NCBI RefSeq assembly: GCF_007004735.1
Contig: NZ_SSNL01000004.1
Span: forward strand, 186,001 to 250,000
DNA: 64,000 nucleotides
Reading direction: 5' to 3'
DNA from: Salinigranum halophilum
GTDB taxonomy: Archaea > Halobacteriota > Halobacteria > Halobacteriales > Haloferacaceae
Both the position numbers and the translations under genes were made by a program. Of the stretch, positions 35,442 through 44,327 are shown in pieces; the first letter of the stretch is position 1, and the number at the start of each line of letters is the position of its first letter. The notes beneath the pieces were generated by a model. The model had not been told where the DNA came from. It saw nothing but the letters and a program-made list of their open reading frames with translations, and ran no database searches.

Positions 35442-36610
35442 TGCTTCAGACCCAGCCGACCGGTCTCGACGCGCTCGTCCCCGGCATCCCCGAGAAGGTC
35501 GTCGTCACCGTCGTGGCCGTGCTGGTCGTCTCGGGGGTGTGGCGAGTGACCGACTACCTCCACGACCGCAGCGACGAGAGCACGCTCGTACCGAGCACGT
35601 GGCGACACCTCCTCGTCTCGGGGATGGGCGTCCTCGTGACGGTCGGCGGCGGGCTGTTCGTCGTCGCGGTGTGGGGGCTCACCGGTCCGCTGGTCGAGGA
35701 GGTCCAGTCGTACGGCCTCGGGCCACAGAGCGTCGTGAACGTCGTCCTCGCGCTCGTCATCATCGTGACCGCCTACGGGATGACGGACCTCGTCGGACGG
35801 ATCACCCGCGAACTCTCCGACAGCCGGCGAGCCATCACCGAACACCAGCGGGAGATCGTCTACCGGCTCTCACAGGTCAGCCTCTACACCGTCGCCGGGT
35901 CGCTCATCCTCGGTATCTGGGGCGTCGACCTCGGCGGCGTCCTCGTCGGGGCCGGCTTCCTCGGCATCGTCGTCGGTCTCGCGGCGAGACAGACCCTCGG
36001 CGCGCTCTTGGCAGGGTTCGTCCTCATGTTCTCCCGCCCGTTCGAGATCGGTGACTGGGTCGAGATCGGCGAGCACGAGGGCATCGTCACCGACATCACC
36101 ATCGTCACCACTCGGATGCAGACGTTCGACGGCGAGTACGTGATGGTGCCCAACGACGTCGTCTCCTCCGAGAGCGTCGTCAACCGCTCACGCAAAGGGC
36201 GACTGCGAATCGAGGTCGACGTCGGCATCGACTACGACGCCGACCCGCGGGCGGCCGCGGAGGTCGCCCGCGACGCGGTGGGCGGACTGGACAACGTCCT
36301 CCGGGTCCCGACGCCACAGGTCGTCGTCAAGGAGTTCGCCGATTCGGCCGTGCTCCTCGGCGTCCGGGTGTGGATCGACAACCCGAGCGCGCGGCGGATG
36401 TGGCGCACGCGGACCGCCGTCGTGAGCGCGGTGAAGCGCGCGTTCGACGAGGAAGGAATCAAGATCCCCTTCCCGCAGCGCGAACTCATGGGTCGCGAGG
36501 AGTCCGGCGGGTTCCACCTCGCCGACGGGTCGGTCCTCGCTGGGGGCGAGGAGGTCGCCGCCGAGGCGGACGGCGGCCAGCCCGAATCGAAGGGGGGTGA
36601 GGGGTCGTGA
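35441..36610 (+). CDS. MscS family mechanosensitive channel
   Basis: 389 residues. Five to six transmembrane helices, then the MscS pore helix and beta domain: GFLGIVVGLAARQTLGALLAGFVLM, FEIGDWVEIGEHEGIV, VPNDVVSSESVVN. An acidic C-terminal extension (EVAAEADGGQPESK) is typical of haloarchaea. It sits between ksgA and hemK2 with overlaps at both ends (1 bp and 4 bp), so it is embedded in this translation operon. Confidence 0.93.
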   Translation: MLQTQPTGLDALVPGIPEKVVVTVVAVLVVSGVWRVTDYLHDRSDESTLVPSTWRHLLVSGMGVLVTVGGGLFVVAVWGLTGPLVEEVQSYGLGPQSVVNVVLALVIIVTAYGMTDLVGRITRELSDSRRAITEHQREIVYRLSQVSLYTVAGSLILGIWGVDLGGVLVGAGFLGIVVGLAARQTLGALLAGFVLMFSRPFEIGDWVEIGEHEGIVTDITIVTTRMQTFDGEYVMVPNDVVSSESVVNRSRKGRLRIEVDVGIDYDADPRAAAEVARDAVGGLDNVLRVPTPQVVVKEFADSAVLLGVRVWIDNPSARRMWRTRTAVVSAVKRAFDEEGIKIPFPQRELMGREESGGFHLADGSVLAGGEEVAAEADGGQPESKGGEGS

Positions 36611-37218
36611 CCCGCGACGAGTTGGCGGCCCGTCGCGGCGTCGAGACGGCTGTGTACCAGCCCGCGGAGGACTCGGCGCTGCTCGCCCGGGCGGCCGTCG
36701 ACGACGTCTCCGGCGCGGACCGCGTCCTCGAGGTCGGCACCGGTTCGGGGTGGGTCGCAGAACGGGTCGCGGCGGAGACGGACGCGCGGGTCGTCGCCTC
36801 GGACCTCAACCCCCACGCCTGCCGCGCGGCGCGCGAGCGTGCCCGTGGCCTCGCTGCCGACGAGGGGAGCGGGTTCGAGGTGGTGACCGCCGACCTCGTC
36901 TCCGCGTTCCGCGACGAGGCGTTCGACGTCGTCCTGTTCAACCCGCCGTACCTCCCGACGGACCCCGACAACGAGTGGGGCGACTGGATGGAGCGCGCGT
37001 TGTCGGGGGGCGAATCCGGCCGCGCGGTCATCGAACCGTTCCTCGACGACGTCGGCCGCGTGCTCGCGTCGGGGGGGCGCGTGCTGTTGCTCGTCAGTAG
37101 CCTCACCGGCTACGAGACAGTCATCGACTACGCCCGCGACAGGGGCTTCGCAGCCGAGAAGGCCGTCGAGGAGTCGTACCCCTTCGAGGCGCTGACGGTC
37201 GTTCGGCTGACCCTCTGA
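36607..37218 (+). CDS. HemK2/Mtq2-like protein methyltransferase
   Basis: 203 residues. Motif I VLEVGTGSGWVAERVA, catalytic FNPPYLP (NPPY), and EWGDWMERALSGGESG. Archaeal HemK2 proteins methylate a glutamine in a release factor or other substrate. GTG start at 36607, in a four-base GTGA overlap with mscS. Confidence 0.93.
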   Translation: MTRDELAARRGVETAVYQPAEDSALLARAAVDDVSGADRVLEVGTGSGWVAERVAAETDARVVASDLNPHACRAARERARGLAADEGSGFEVVTADLVSAFRDEAFDVVLFNPPYLPTDPDNEWGDWMERALSGGESGRAVIEPFLDDVGRVLASGGRVLLLVSSLTGYETVIDYARDRGFAAEKAVEESYPFEALTVVRLTL

Positions 37219-37279
37219 TGCGCAACAGTAATAGAATGGTTTAGCAAATATTAAGCGTCGGCATTTCAAAGCCCCGGTG

Positions 37280-38284
37280 ATGACTGAACTCGTAGCGACG
37301 ACACCCGGGCTGTTCCCACTGCCCGACTGGGCGAAGGAGGAACTCTCGGACCTGAAGGGGCACCAGAAGGGTGACCTCATCAGCGGTGACGAGAGCGGTG
37401 ACATCGTGGCGGCGTACGACCGCGCCCGCGGCGAGGTCATCGACCAGCAGGAGGACGCGGGCCTCGACCGCATCGGCGAAGGGCAACTCCGCTGGGACGA
37501 CAACCTCGCGCACCCGCTCACGGTCCACGACAACGTCGAGACCGGCGGCATCGTCCGGTACTACGACAACAACAACTTCTACCGCGACCCGCAGGTAACG
37601 GGCGAACTCGACTTCTCGGGCGACGTCGCTGCCGAACTCGAGGCGGCCGCCGAACTGACCGACGGCCCGCTGCAGGCCGTCCTGCCCGGCCCGTACTCGC
37701 TCGCGGAACTCGCGAGCGACGAGTACTACAACGACGACGCCGACTTCCTCGCTGCGGTCTCCGACTTTCTCGCCGGTGAGGTCGAGGCGTTCCCCGCACA
37801 CGAGACGCTGTTCCTCCTCGAGCCCTCGCTGGTGACGGCACCGCCCGCGGACGACCTCGCAGCACAGGTGCCCGACGCCATCTCGGCCGTCGCGAGCGAG
37901 ACCGACGCCGACGTCGTCGTTCACTCGTACTGGGGTGCCCACGACGAGAAGACGTACGCGCACCTGATGGACGCCGACGTCGAGGCGCTCGGCTTCGACC
38001 TCATCGCCGGCGACCGCGAGCAGACGATGTACAACGTCACCGAGTACGGGACGAAATCGGACGTGGCGCTCGGTCTCGTCGACGGGCAGAACACCCGCGT
38101 CGAGTCGTCCGAGACCATCCGCGAGCGCGTCGACTGGTTCGCCGACCAGGTCCCCTCCCAGACGTTCGACACTGTCTACCTCACCTCGAACACCGAACTG
38201 TTCTACCTGCCCGTCTCGAAGGCCCAGGAGAAACTGGTCGCGCTCGCCGAGGGGGCCGCCGCGGAGGAGGAGGTGGAAGCATGA
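37280..38284 (+). CDS. MetE-like protein, first subunit of split methionine synthase
   Basis: 334 residues. A TIM-barrel protein similar to UROD/MetE proteins: LVATTPGLFPLPDWAKEELSDL, QLRWDD, PGPYSLAEL, VHSYWGAHD. It lacks the complete His/Cys/Glu/Cys zinc set seen in the next gene, so it likely corresponds to the non-catalytic (N-terminal-like) half of cobalamin-independent methionine synthase. Its TGA overlaps metE2 (ATGA). A TATA region (TTTAGCAAATATTAA) lies ~30 bp upstream. Confidence 0.85.
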   Translation: MTELVATTPGLFPLPDWAKEELSDLKGHQKGDLISGDESGDIVAAYDRARGEVIDQQEDAGLDRIGEGQLRWDDNLAHPLTVHDNVETGGIVRYYDNNNFYRDPQVTGELDFSGDVAAELEAAAELTDGPLQAVLPGPYSLAELASDEYYNDDADFLAAVSDFLAGEVEAFPAHETLFLLEPSLVTAPPADDLAAQVPDAISAVASETDADVVVHSYWGAHDEKTYAHLMDADVEALGFDLIAGDREQTMYNVTEYGTKSDVALGLVDGQNTRVESSETIRERVDWFADQVPSQTFDTVYLTSNTELFYLPVSKAQEKLVALAEGAAAEEEVEA

Positions 38285-39363
38285 CGGGACACCGAACCGC
38301 AGGCGTCGACACCCGCGAGCAGTTCCGCCCCGAGGGGCACGAGACCGACCACTTCATCCTGACGTCGGTCGTCGGCTCGTACCCAAAGCCCAAGTGGCTC
38401 AACCGCGCCGACGACCTCGTCCACGACGAGGACTCGAAGTTCACCGAGGAACACCTCCACGAGGCACACGACGACGCCTGTCGCGTCATCGTCGACGAGC
38501 ACGAGCGTGCCGGGCTCGACACCGTCGTCGACGGCGAGATGCGCCGCAACGAGATGGTCGAGTTCTTCGCCCACCGCATCGACGGCTACGAGTTCCACGG
38601 GCCCGTGAAGGTGTGGGGCCACAACTACTTCGACAAGCCGAGCGTCGTCGAGGAGGTCGAGTACGACGAGCCGTGGCTGGTCGACGAGTTCGAGTTCACG
38701 AGGGATGCGGCGTCGAAGCCGGTCAAGGTCCCCATCACGGGGCCGTACACGCTCGCGAGCTGGTCGTTCAACGAGGCCTACGACACCGAGGCCGACCTCG
38801 CGTACGAACTCGCCGACCTGGTCAACACGGAGGTCGAAAAGCTCGTCGAGGCCGGCGCGCGCTACATCCAGATCGACGAGCCCGCACTGGCGACGACGCC
38901 GGACGACCACGCCATCGTCGGCGAGTGCTTAGAGCGCATTGTCGCCGACATCGACCCTGACGTGAGAATCGGCCTCCACGTCTGCTACGGCGACTACTCG
39001 CGCATCTACCCCGAGGTCAACGACTTCCCCATCGACGAGTTCGACGTCGAACTCTGCAACGGCGGCTTCGAGCAGATTGACGTCTTCACCGACCCCGAGT
39101 TCGAGCCCGACCTCGCCCTCGGTGTCGTCGACGCCCACACCGCCGAAGTCGAGTCCGTCGAGGAAATCAAACAGAACATCCTGCAGGGCCTGAAGGTCGT
39201 CCCGCCGGAGAAGCTGACCATCTCGCCCGACTGCGGCCTGAAGCTCCTCCCGCGCGACATCGCCTTCGGCAAGATGGAGAACATGGTGAAAGCCACCCGC
39301 GAGGTCGAAGCCGAACTCGACGCGGGCGAAATCGACCTCGCCGACCCGCTCCCGACGGCGTAA
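38281..39363 (+). CDS. metE: Cobalamin-independent methionine synthase, catalytic subunit
   Basis: 360 residues, MetE C-terminal catalytic barrel. Zinc and substrate residues: GLHVCYGDY (His and Cys), Glu in VELCNGG, and SPDCGLKLLPRDIA (Cys). SVVGSYPKP at the start and YIQIDEPALATT in the barrel. Transfers a methyl group to homocysteine. Short for full MetE (~750 residues); here it is split into two co-translated genes. Confidence 0.93.
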   Translation: MTGHRTAGVDTREQFRPEGHETDHFILTSVVGSYPKPKWLNRADDLVHDEDSKFTEEHLHEAHDDACRVIVDEHERAGLDTVVDGEMRRNEMVEFFAHRIDGYEFHGPVKVWGHNYFDKPSVVEEVEYDEPWLVDEFEFTRDAASKPVKVPITGPYTLASWSFNEAYDTEADLAYELADLVNTEVEKLVEAGARYIQIDEPALATTPDDHAIVGECLERIVADIDPDVRIGLHVCYGDYSRIYPEVNDFPIDEFDVELCNGGFEQIDVFTDPEFEPDLALGVVDAHTAEVESVEEIKQNILQGLKVVPPEKLTISPDCGLKLLPRDIAFGKMENMVKATREVEAELDAGEIDLADPLPTA

Positions 39364-39492
39364 GACGGACGAACCTGCGGCAGTGGCGGGTTCTTTTGCG
39401 GTCCCACCTGACGCGCCACACCGACCGTCGCGCAGTCACCGAGACGTCTCCTGGGGCCCCACACTTTTCTCGACGACGACCCACGACCCGAT

Positions 39493-39918
39493 ATGGCAGC
39501 CGAATCCCTCGCCGACCGCCTCTCCGACCTCGTCCACCGCGAGACTCAGGTCCACGACGCCGGCGTCGACCTCACCGTCTCCGGCGTCCACGCGCTCTCG
39601 GGACCGGCACAGGTCGACTTCGGCGGCGGCGAACTCACCGACGCTCGGACGTCGACCGTCGAACCGGAGACGCGCGAGCAGAACGACGACTACGGCTGGT
39701 GGCACCTCGGTGGTGGAACCTACCTCCTCGAGTACAACGAGTCGCTCACGGGGTCGGACGAGGTGCTCCTCCAGCCGCGTCGCGCACTCGTCGAACGCGG
39801 GGCGACCCATCCGACGCTCCGCGTCACCGACCTGCCGCGGGTGCCCGTCTCCGTCCCGCCCGCGGGTATCCACGTGAAGGAGAACGCCCGCGTGTCGACG
39901 CTCTGTCCGCTCGACTGA
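39493..39918 (+). CDS. dCTP deaminase/dUTPase-like protein
   Basis: 141 residues with the dUTPase-like beta fold. Seen: QVHDAGVDLTVSGVHAL early, GGGTYLLEYNESL, and a C-terminal PAGIHVKENARVSTL. It lacks the complete catalytic motifs of canonical dUTPase or Dcd as far as I can see, so the enzymatic role is inferred from superfamily. TATA-like sequence ~30 bp upstream. Confidence 0.75.
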   Translation: MAAESLADRLSDLVHRETQVHDAGVDLTVSGVHALSGPAQVDFGGGELTDARTSTVEPETREQNDDYGWWHLGGGTYLLEYNESLTGSDEVLLQPRRALVERGATHPTLRVTDLPRVPVSVPPAGIHVKENARVSTLCPLD

Positions 39919-40303
39919 CGGCGGGCCGTTCGGTCGACCCGGACGACGGGACTGTCCCCCTCGGTGGTGAACTGCGTTCCGTACGGCTCGGAACGGTCAC
40001 GCATCGCCGCCGGCGTGGTGTCTCCGGGACCCAAAACTCCCTGTTCGTGGTCGTGATTGTGTGTGGGCTCGCCGGGTGTGTCTGCGTCACTCACGCCCAC
40101 TGTACGACAGACAGTGATTATCAAGTACCTGTCGAGTGACACCACGTTTCCGGTGAACGGAACCACCGAGACGCGCAGTCGACAGAACGGTCGTCCCCGC
40201 CGTCGCCGTCATCGCCGTCGAGTCGGTGGCCGTGAGGGTCGGCATCGACGACTCTCGCGGGGGGTACCCGGCGTGAAAAATGCGTCGAGACCGCTAGTCG
40301 CCG
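39919..40303. other. Intergenic region, nothing convincing
   Basis: 385 bp with no frame that looks coding. A short AT-rich patch near 40116-40126 (GTGATTATCAA) could be promoter-like, but no gene follows it. A CTAG occurs at 40293-40296 near the ndk stop. Confidence 0.5.
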
Positions 40304-40783
40304 TCAGTGCGCTTCGTCTTCGTAGACCCACGTCGCCGCGTCGAGGTCCCAGTCGACGAGTTCCTCGTCGTCGAAGAAGAGGTCGATTTCGCGCTCGTTC
40401 GCGCCCTCGTCCTCGTGGTCGGAGCCGTGGATGACGTTGTGACCGAGGTCCAGCCCGTAGTCGCCGCGGATGGTGCCCGGCGGCGAGTCGGCGGGGTCGG
40501 TCTCGCCCATCATCTTTCGCACCTGCCGGGTGGCGTCCGCGCCCTCCCAGACCATCGCGAAGACGGGCCCAGAGGTGATGAACTCGACGAGCCCCTCGAA
40601 GAAGGGCTTGCCCTCGTGTTCACCGTAGTGTTCGTGCGCGAGTTCCTCGTCGATCTGCATGAACTTCGCGCCGACGAGTTTCAGACCGCGCGCCTCGAAG
40701 CGCGAGACGATGTCTCCGATGAGGCCCCGCTGGACCCCGTCGGGCTTGACCATCACGAACGTGCGCTCGTCGTGGTGGCTCAT
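40304..40783 (-). CDS. ndk: Nucleoside diphosphate kinase
   Basis: 159 residues, normal length. [36 protein letters not shown] and the active-site histidine in NVIHGSD (H119, conserved NxxHGSD). Equilibrates NTP pools. Start overlaps the rpl24e stop by four bases (ATGA); part of the L7Ae-S28e-L24e-Ndk unit. Confidence 0.97.
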   Translation of the reverse strand: MSHHDERTFVMVKPDGVQRGLIGDIVSRFEARGLKLVGAKFMQIDEELAHEHYGEHEGKPFFEGLVEFITSGPVFAMVWEGADATRQVRKMMGETDPADSPPGTIRGDYGLDLGHNVIHGSDHEDEGANEREIDLFFDDEELVDWDLDAATWVYEDEAH

Positions 40784-41130
40784 TCTTCGTCGTCCTCCTC
40801 GTCGTCTTCGTCGGCCTCGGTGGCGTCGGCTTCGACGTCCTCGTCCGCCCCTTTCACTTCGGCCTCGTCGTCTTCGTCGGCCTCGGCAGCGTCGTCTTCG
40901 GCTTCGGCTTCCTGCGTCGCACCGGCGTCGCGAGACGCCTGCGCGCGCTCTGCCTGGCGGCGACCGGTGGTCGTCCACTCGAGGTCACGGGCCTCACGAC
41001 CCAGCAGGTAGTTCTTCTCCGCCTTCGAGTCCTTGAAGTGGAGCACGGTCCCGTCCGTCTTGACGAACATCGTCCCCGTTCCGGGTTCGATGTCGTCGCC
41101 CGTGTAGTCGCAGGTTCGTTTCTCGACCAT
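40780..41130 (-). CDS. rpl24e: Ribosomal protein eL24 with acidic tail
   Basis: 116 residues; the core (about 1-60) matches archaeal L24e: [40 protein letters not shown]. Beyond it is an unusually long ~55-residue Ala/Glu/Asp tail with alternating ADEDDE runs. Start overlaps the S28e stop by one base (TAATG). Confidence 0.96.
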   Translation of the reverse strand: MVEKRTCDYTGDDIEPGTGTMFVKTDGTVLHFKDSKAEKNYLLGREARDLEWTTTGRRQAERAQASRDAGATQEAEAEDDAAEADEDDEAEVKGADEDVEADATEADEDDEEDDEE

Positions 41131-41354
41131 TACTGTCCTCCGATGGAGTCGGCGTCGCGCTGGGTCTCTCTGAGTTGGAGAATGTCGCCCTCACGGACGG
41201 GACCCAGCACGTTCCGCGTGATGATGCGACCCTGGTTCGAGCCCTCACGGATGCGGCACTTGACCTGCATTGCTTCGCCGTGCATGCCGGTCTTGCCGAC
41301 GATCTCGATGACCTCCGCGGAGGTGGAGTCGCTGGCGCTCTCTTCTGCGCTCAT
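41130..41354 (-). CDS. rps28e: Ribosomal protein eS28
   Basis: 74 residues. [19 protein letters not shown] and [21 protein letters not shown] are diagnostic of S28e. Short acidic/Ser-rich N-terminus added as is common in haloarchaea. Between rpl7ae and rpl24e. Confidence 0.97.
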   Translation of the reverse strand: MSAEESASDSTSAEVIEIVGKTGMHGEAMQVKCRIREGSNQGRIITRNVLGPVREGDILQLRETQRDADSIGGQ

Positions 41355-41361
41355 TGTTGGG

Positions 41362-41724
41362 TTATCGGAGTTCCTCGACCTTCGAGGCGATGTCCTCGAC
41401 GCTCTCCTCGGCCTCGCCGGCGTCGACGATGGTCGCGGCAGCGCTGCCGACCTCTAAGCCGGCGGCGTGACCGATGTCGTCTTGCGTCTCGACGAAGATG
41501 ACCGGGATGCCCTTCTCCTCGGCGAGCTCGGGGAGATGCATCACGATTTCCTCGGGGGAGACGTCTTCGGCGACGAGAACGAGTGCGGCGTTGCCGCGCT
41601 CGACCGCCTTCGTGGTCTCGTTCGTTCCTTTCTTTACCGTTCCTGTGTCTCGTGCGACCTCGAGCGCCTCGATGGCGTCTTCGGCGAGGTCTGCGGGTAC
41701 ATCGTAATCGACGTAAACTGGCAT
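41362..41724 (-). CDS. rpl7ae: Ribosomal protein L7Ae
   Basis: 120 residues. [20 protein letters not shown], the K-turn binding [14 protein letters not shown], and [19 protein letters not shown]. Binds K-turns in rRNA, box C/D and H/ACA RNAs and RNase P. ATG 41724 preceded by GGAGGAGG at 6-14 bases. The TATA box is ~140 bp upstream (near 41866), leaving a long leader. Confidence 0.97.
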   Translation of the reverse strand: MPVYVDYDVPADLAEDAIEALEVARDTGTVKKGTNETTKAVERGNAALVLVAEDVSPEEIVMHLPELAEEKGIPVIFVETQDDIGHAAGLEVGSAAATIVDAGEAEESVEDIASKVEELR

Positions 41725-41870
41725 TGTATCCTCCTCCCTCCCGGGGCTCGACTGCCTCGCCAAACCGGTCTTCCGGCGTCCGCCTCTCGACGGAAATCCC
41801 TGACGGCGAGGAGTAGTCATCGACCCACGGGCAGGGGTGTAACCAGTCGTAGAGCATCACTCCATAAAAG
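41725..41870 (-). promoter_or_regulatory. Promoter and long leader of rpl7ae operon
   Basis: On the minus strand the sequence CTTTTATGG (41862-41870) resembles a TATA box, with a likely start near 41840, giving a ~115-nt leader ending in a strong GGAGG. Such leaders are unusual in mostly leaderless haloarchaea; autoregulation by K-turn binding of L7Ae is known in archaea, but I could not delineate a clear K-turn here. Confidence 0.45.
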
Positions 41871-42014
41871 CGCTTTCAAACCCGCCACGCCGTGCGATAC
41901 GCACACACGGCCACTTCGGGCGGCACGCACGCGGTGCGTGGTATCAGACGTGAGAACACTGCCGATGCGCATATATCCTCGACTGCAGAACTCCCGACAG
42001 ACGAGTCACCGCCC

Positions 42015-44288
42015 GTGAATCCCATCACCGAGGACGACGACATTCACGTCCTCCACGTCGACGACGACCCCGCGTTCGGCGACCTAGTCGCGACCTTCCT
42101 CGGTCGCCACGACGGCGTCGTCGTCCACCGGGAGACCGACCCGACCGCCGCCTTGGACCGCCTCGACGCCGTCGACTGCGTCGTCTCCGACTACGACATG
42201 CCCGACCTCGACGGCCTCGAACTCCTCCAGCGGGTCCGCGCGCGGCGGTCAGACCTCCCGTTCGTGCTCTTCACCGGGAAGGGAAACGAGGAGATCGCGA
42301 GCGAGGCCATCGCCGCCGGGGTCAGCGGCTACGTCCAGAAGGGCGGTGGCTCCGAGCGCTACGAACTCCTGGCGAACCGGATTCGCACCGTCGTCTCCGA
42401 GGCGCGCGCGACACGCCGGGCACAGCGGGTGACGGACCAGCTCCAGAACGTGTACGAACGGACGACGGACGGCGTCGTCGCCCTCGACCGTGACTGGCGC
42501 TACACGTACGTGAACGCGCGGGCGGCAGAGGTTCTCGACCTCGACCCGACGACGGCGCGCGGAACCGACGTGTGGACGGCGTTCCCCGCGCTCGTCGGCT
42601 CGGTGTTCGAGACGGAGCTCCGGCGGGCGATGGAGACGGGTGAGTCCGTCTCCTTCGACGCGTACTTCGAGCCGCTCGAGACACACTTCGACGTCCGGGC
42701 GTTCCCCGGCGAGGACGGGCTCTCTATCTACCTCTCCGACGTCACCGACGAGCAGTACGCGCGCAGACAGCTCGCGTCCGAGCGCCGACTGCTCGACGCC
42801 GCGCTCGACGCGCTCGACGACGTCTTCTACGTCCTCGACGACTCCGGTGAGCGGCTCGTCCGGTGGAACGACGGCCTCAACGAGGTGACGGGACGCTCCG
42901 ACGCCGAACTCTCGACGGTCGCGGTCACGGAACTGTTCGTCCCCGCCGACCGGGAGGCCGTGGCACAGACCATCGAGCGCGTCCTCGGCGGGACGGAGAC
43001 CACGGGGGCGGCCCGGTTCGATACGGGAGACGAACCGCCGGTCTACGAGTTCCGCACCGTCCCACTGTACGACGAGAACGACGTCCTCGTCGGTGCCTGC
43101 GGCATCGGTCGCGACGTCACGGTTCAGCGGAGCCGCGCCGCACACCTCGAACGGGTCGAGACGATCATCGAGGCGCTCGGCGACCCGGTGTACACGACCG
43201 GCAACGGGGGCGAACTCACGTACGTCAACGACGCGTTCGTCGACCTCACGGGGTACGACGCCGACACGGCGCTCGGCAGTCACGCCGCGGAGCTGTTGAA
43301 AGACGAGGCGGGACACGAGGCGGTGCGCGATGCGATTCGCCGGGCCTACCGGGAGGACGCACCCGCACGGCTCGAGTTCGACCTCTACACTGCCGACGGG
43401 GAGGCGGTCCCCTGTGAGGACAACCTCTCGCTGTTACCGACGGACGGTCCCTTCCGGGGAACCGCCGGCGTCATTCGAGACGTGAGCCGTCGCCACGAGC
43501 GGGAGGCGACGCTCCGCCGACAGCGCGACCAGCTCGACGAGTTCGCCGCCGTGGTCTCTCACGACCTGCAGAACCCGCTCTCGGTTGCGCTCGGCCACGT
43601 GCAACTCGCGAGGGAGACGGCCTCGACGGACCGCCTCGACGCCGCCGAGGACGCACTCGAGCGGATGGACCGTCTCGTCGACGACCTGCTCGAACTCGCT
43701 CGGACCGGAGCCGTCGTCGACGACCCACAGCCGGTGTCGCTCGCCGACGTCGTCGTCGACGCCTGGGCCGTGACGGACACCGCCGACGCGACGCTCACTC
43801 TCGACGGCGACCTCCCGCGGGTCTCGGCCGACCCCTCGCGCCTCGGCGGACTGTTCGAGAACCTGTTCCGCAACGCGGTCGAACACGGACTCACCGCGAC
43901 GCGCGAGTCGACCGGGCGGGAGTCGCGGCCGCCGAACGGCCGCGCGGGCGCGTCGGTCGACCGGACTGCCGAACACCACTCGACCGAACTGGCCGACGAC
44001 GACCTGTCGAACCGGACCGACTTCGAGGTCCGCGTCGGCGCGCTGCCGACCGACGACGGCACGCCCGGCTTCTTCGTCGAGGACGACGGCCCGGGCTTCG
44101 ACGCCGATATCGACCCACAATCACTGTTCGACCCGGGCGTCTCGACCGCGCCCGACGGGACAGGCTACGGGCTCGCCATCGTCCACGACATCGCGGTGGC
44201 GCACGACTGGCAGGTTGACGCGACGACCGCGAGCACGGGTGGGGCCCGATTCGAGTTCCGCACCGCTCACCCGGCGCGCCCCGACTGA
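42015..44288 (+). CDS. REC-PAS-PAS-PAS-histidine kinase
   Basis: 757 residues from GTG 42015, with an AT-rich TATA element (CATATATCC) about 40 bp upstream; a longer frame from 41892 is less likely. An N-terminal receiver domain (VLHVDDDPAF, then phospho-Asp in VSDYDMPD, and FTGKGNEEI), three PAS-like sensor segments (residues ~150-530), then HisKA with H-box AAVVSHDLQNPLSV, N-box ENLFRNAVEHG, and G-boxes EDDGPGF and GTGYGLAIV. A ~60-residue polar insertion separates the N-box from the first G-box. No transmembrane segment, so a soluble sensor of redox or light-type signals is inferred. Confidence 0.92.
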   Translation: MNPITEDDDIHVLHVDDDPAFGDLVATFLGRHDGVVVHRETDPTAALDRLDAVDCVVSDYDMPDLDGLELLQRVRARRSDLPFVLFTGKGNEEIASEAIAAGVSGYVQKGGGSERYELLANRIRTVVSEARATRRAQRVTDQLQNVYERTTDGVVALDRDWRYTYVNARAAEVLDLDPTTARGTDVWTAFPALVGSVFETELRRAMETGESVSFDAYFEPLETHFDVRAFPGEDGLSIYLSDVTDEQYARRQLASERRLLDAALDALDDVFYVLDDSGERLVRWNDGLNEVTGRSDAELSTVAVTELFVPADREAVAQTIERVLGGTETTGAARFDTGDEPPVYEFRTVPLYDENDVLVGACGIGRDVTVQRSRAAHLERVETIIEALGDPVYTTGNGGELTYVNDAFVDLTGYDADTALGSHAAELLKDEAGHEAVRDAIRRAYREDAPARLEFDLYTADGEAVPCEDNLSLLPTDGPFRGTAGVIRDVSRRHEREATLRRQRDQLDEFAAVVSHDLQNPLSVALGHVQLARETASTDRLDAAEDALERMDRLVDDLLELARTGAVVDDPQPVSLADVVVDAWAVTDTADATLTLDGDLPRVSADPSRLGGLFENLFRNAVEHGLTATRESTGRESRPPNGRAGASVDRTAEHHSTELADDDLSNRTDFEVRVGALPTDDGTPGFFVEDDGPGFDADIDPQSLFDPGVSTAPDGTGYGLAIVHDIAVAHDWQVDATTASTGGARFEFRTAHPARPD

Positions 44289-44327
44289 ACCCGAACCGCC
44301 TTACGCACGCTTGACCAACCACCGCCG

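Noticed and set aside
39720..40166. Minus-strand open frame starting in the gap near 40166
   Set aside because: It runs into the dCTP deaminase-like gene in antisense, which explains its openness (GC-rich shadow frame).
41725..41870. Clear K-turn in the L7Ae leader
   Set aside because: GA-rich short pairings exist, but no arrangement with a three-base bulge and tandem G-A pairs could be drawn; kept only as a low-interest leader finding.
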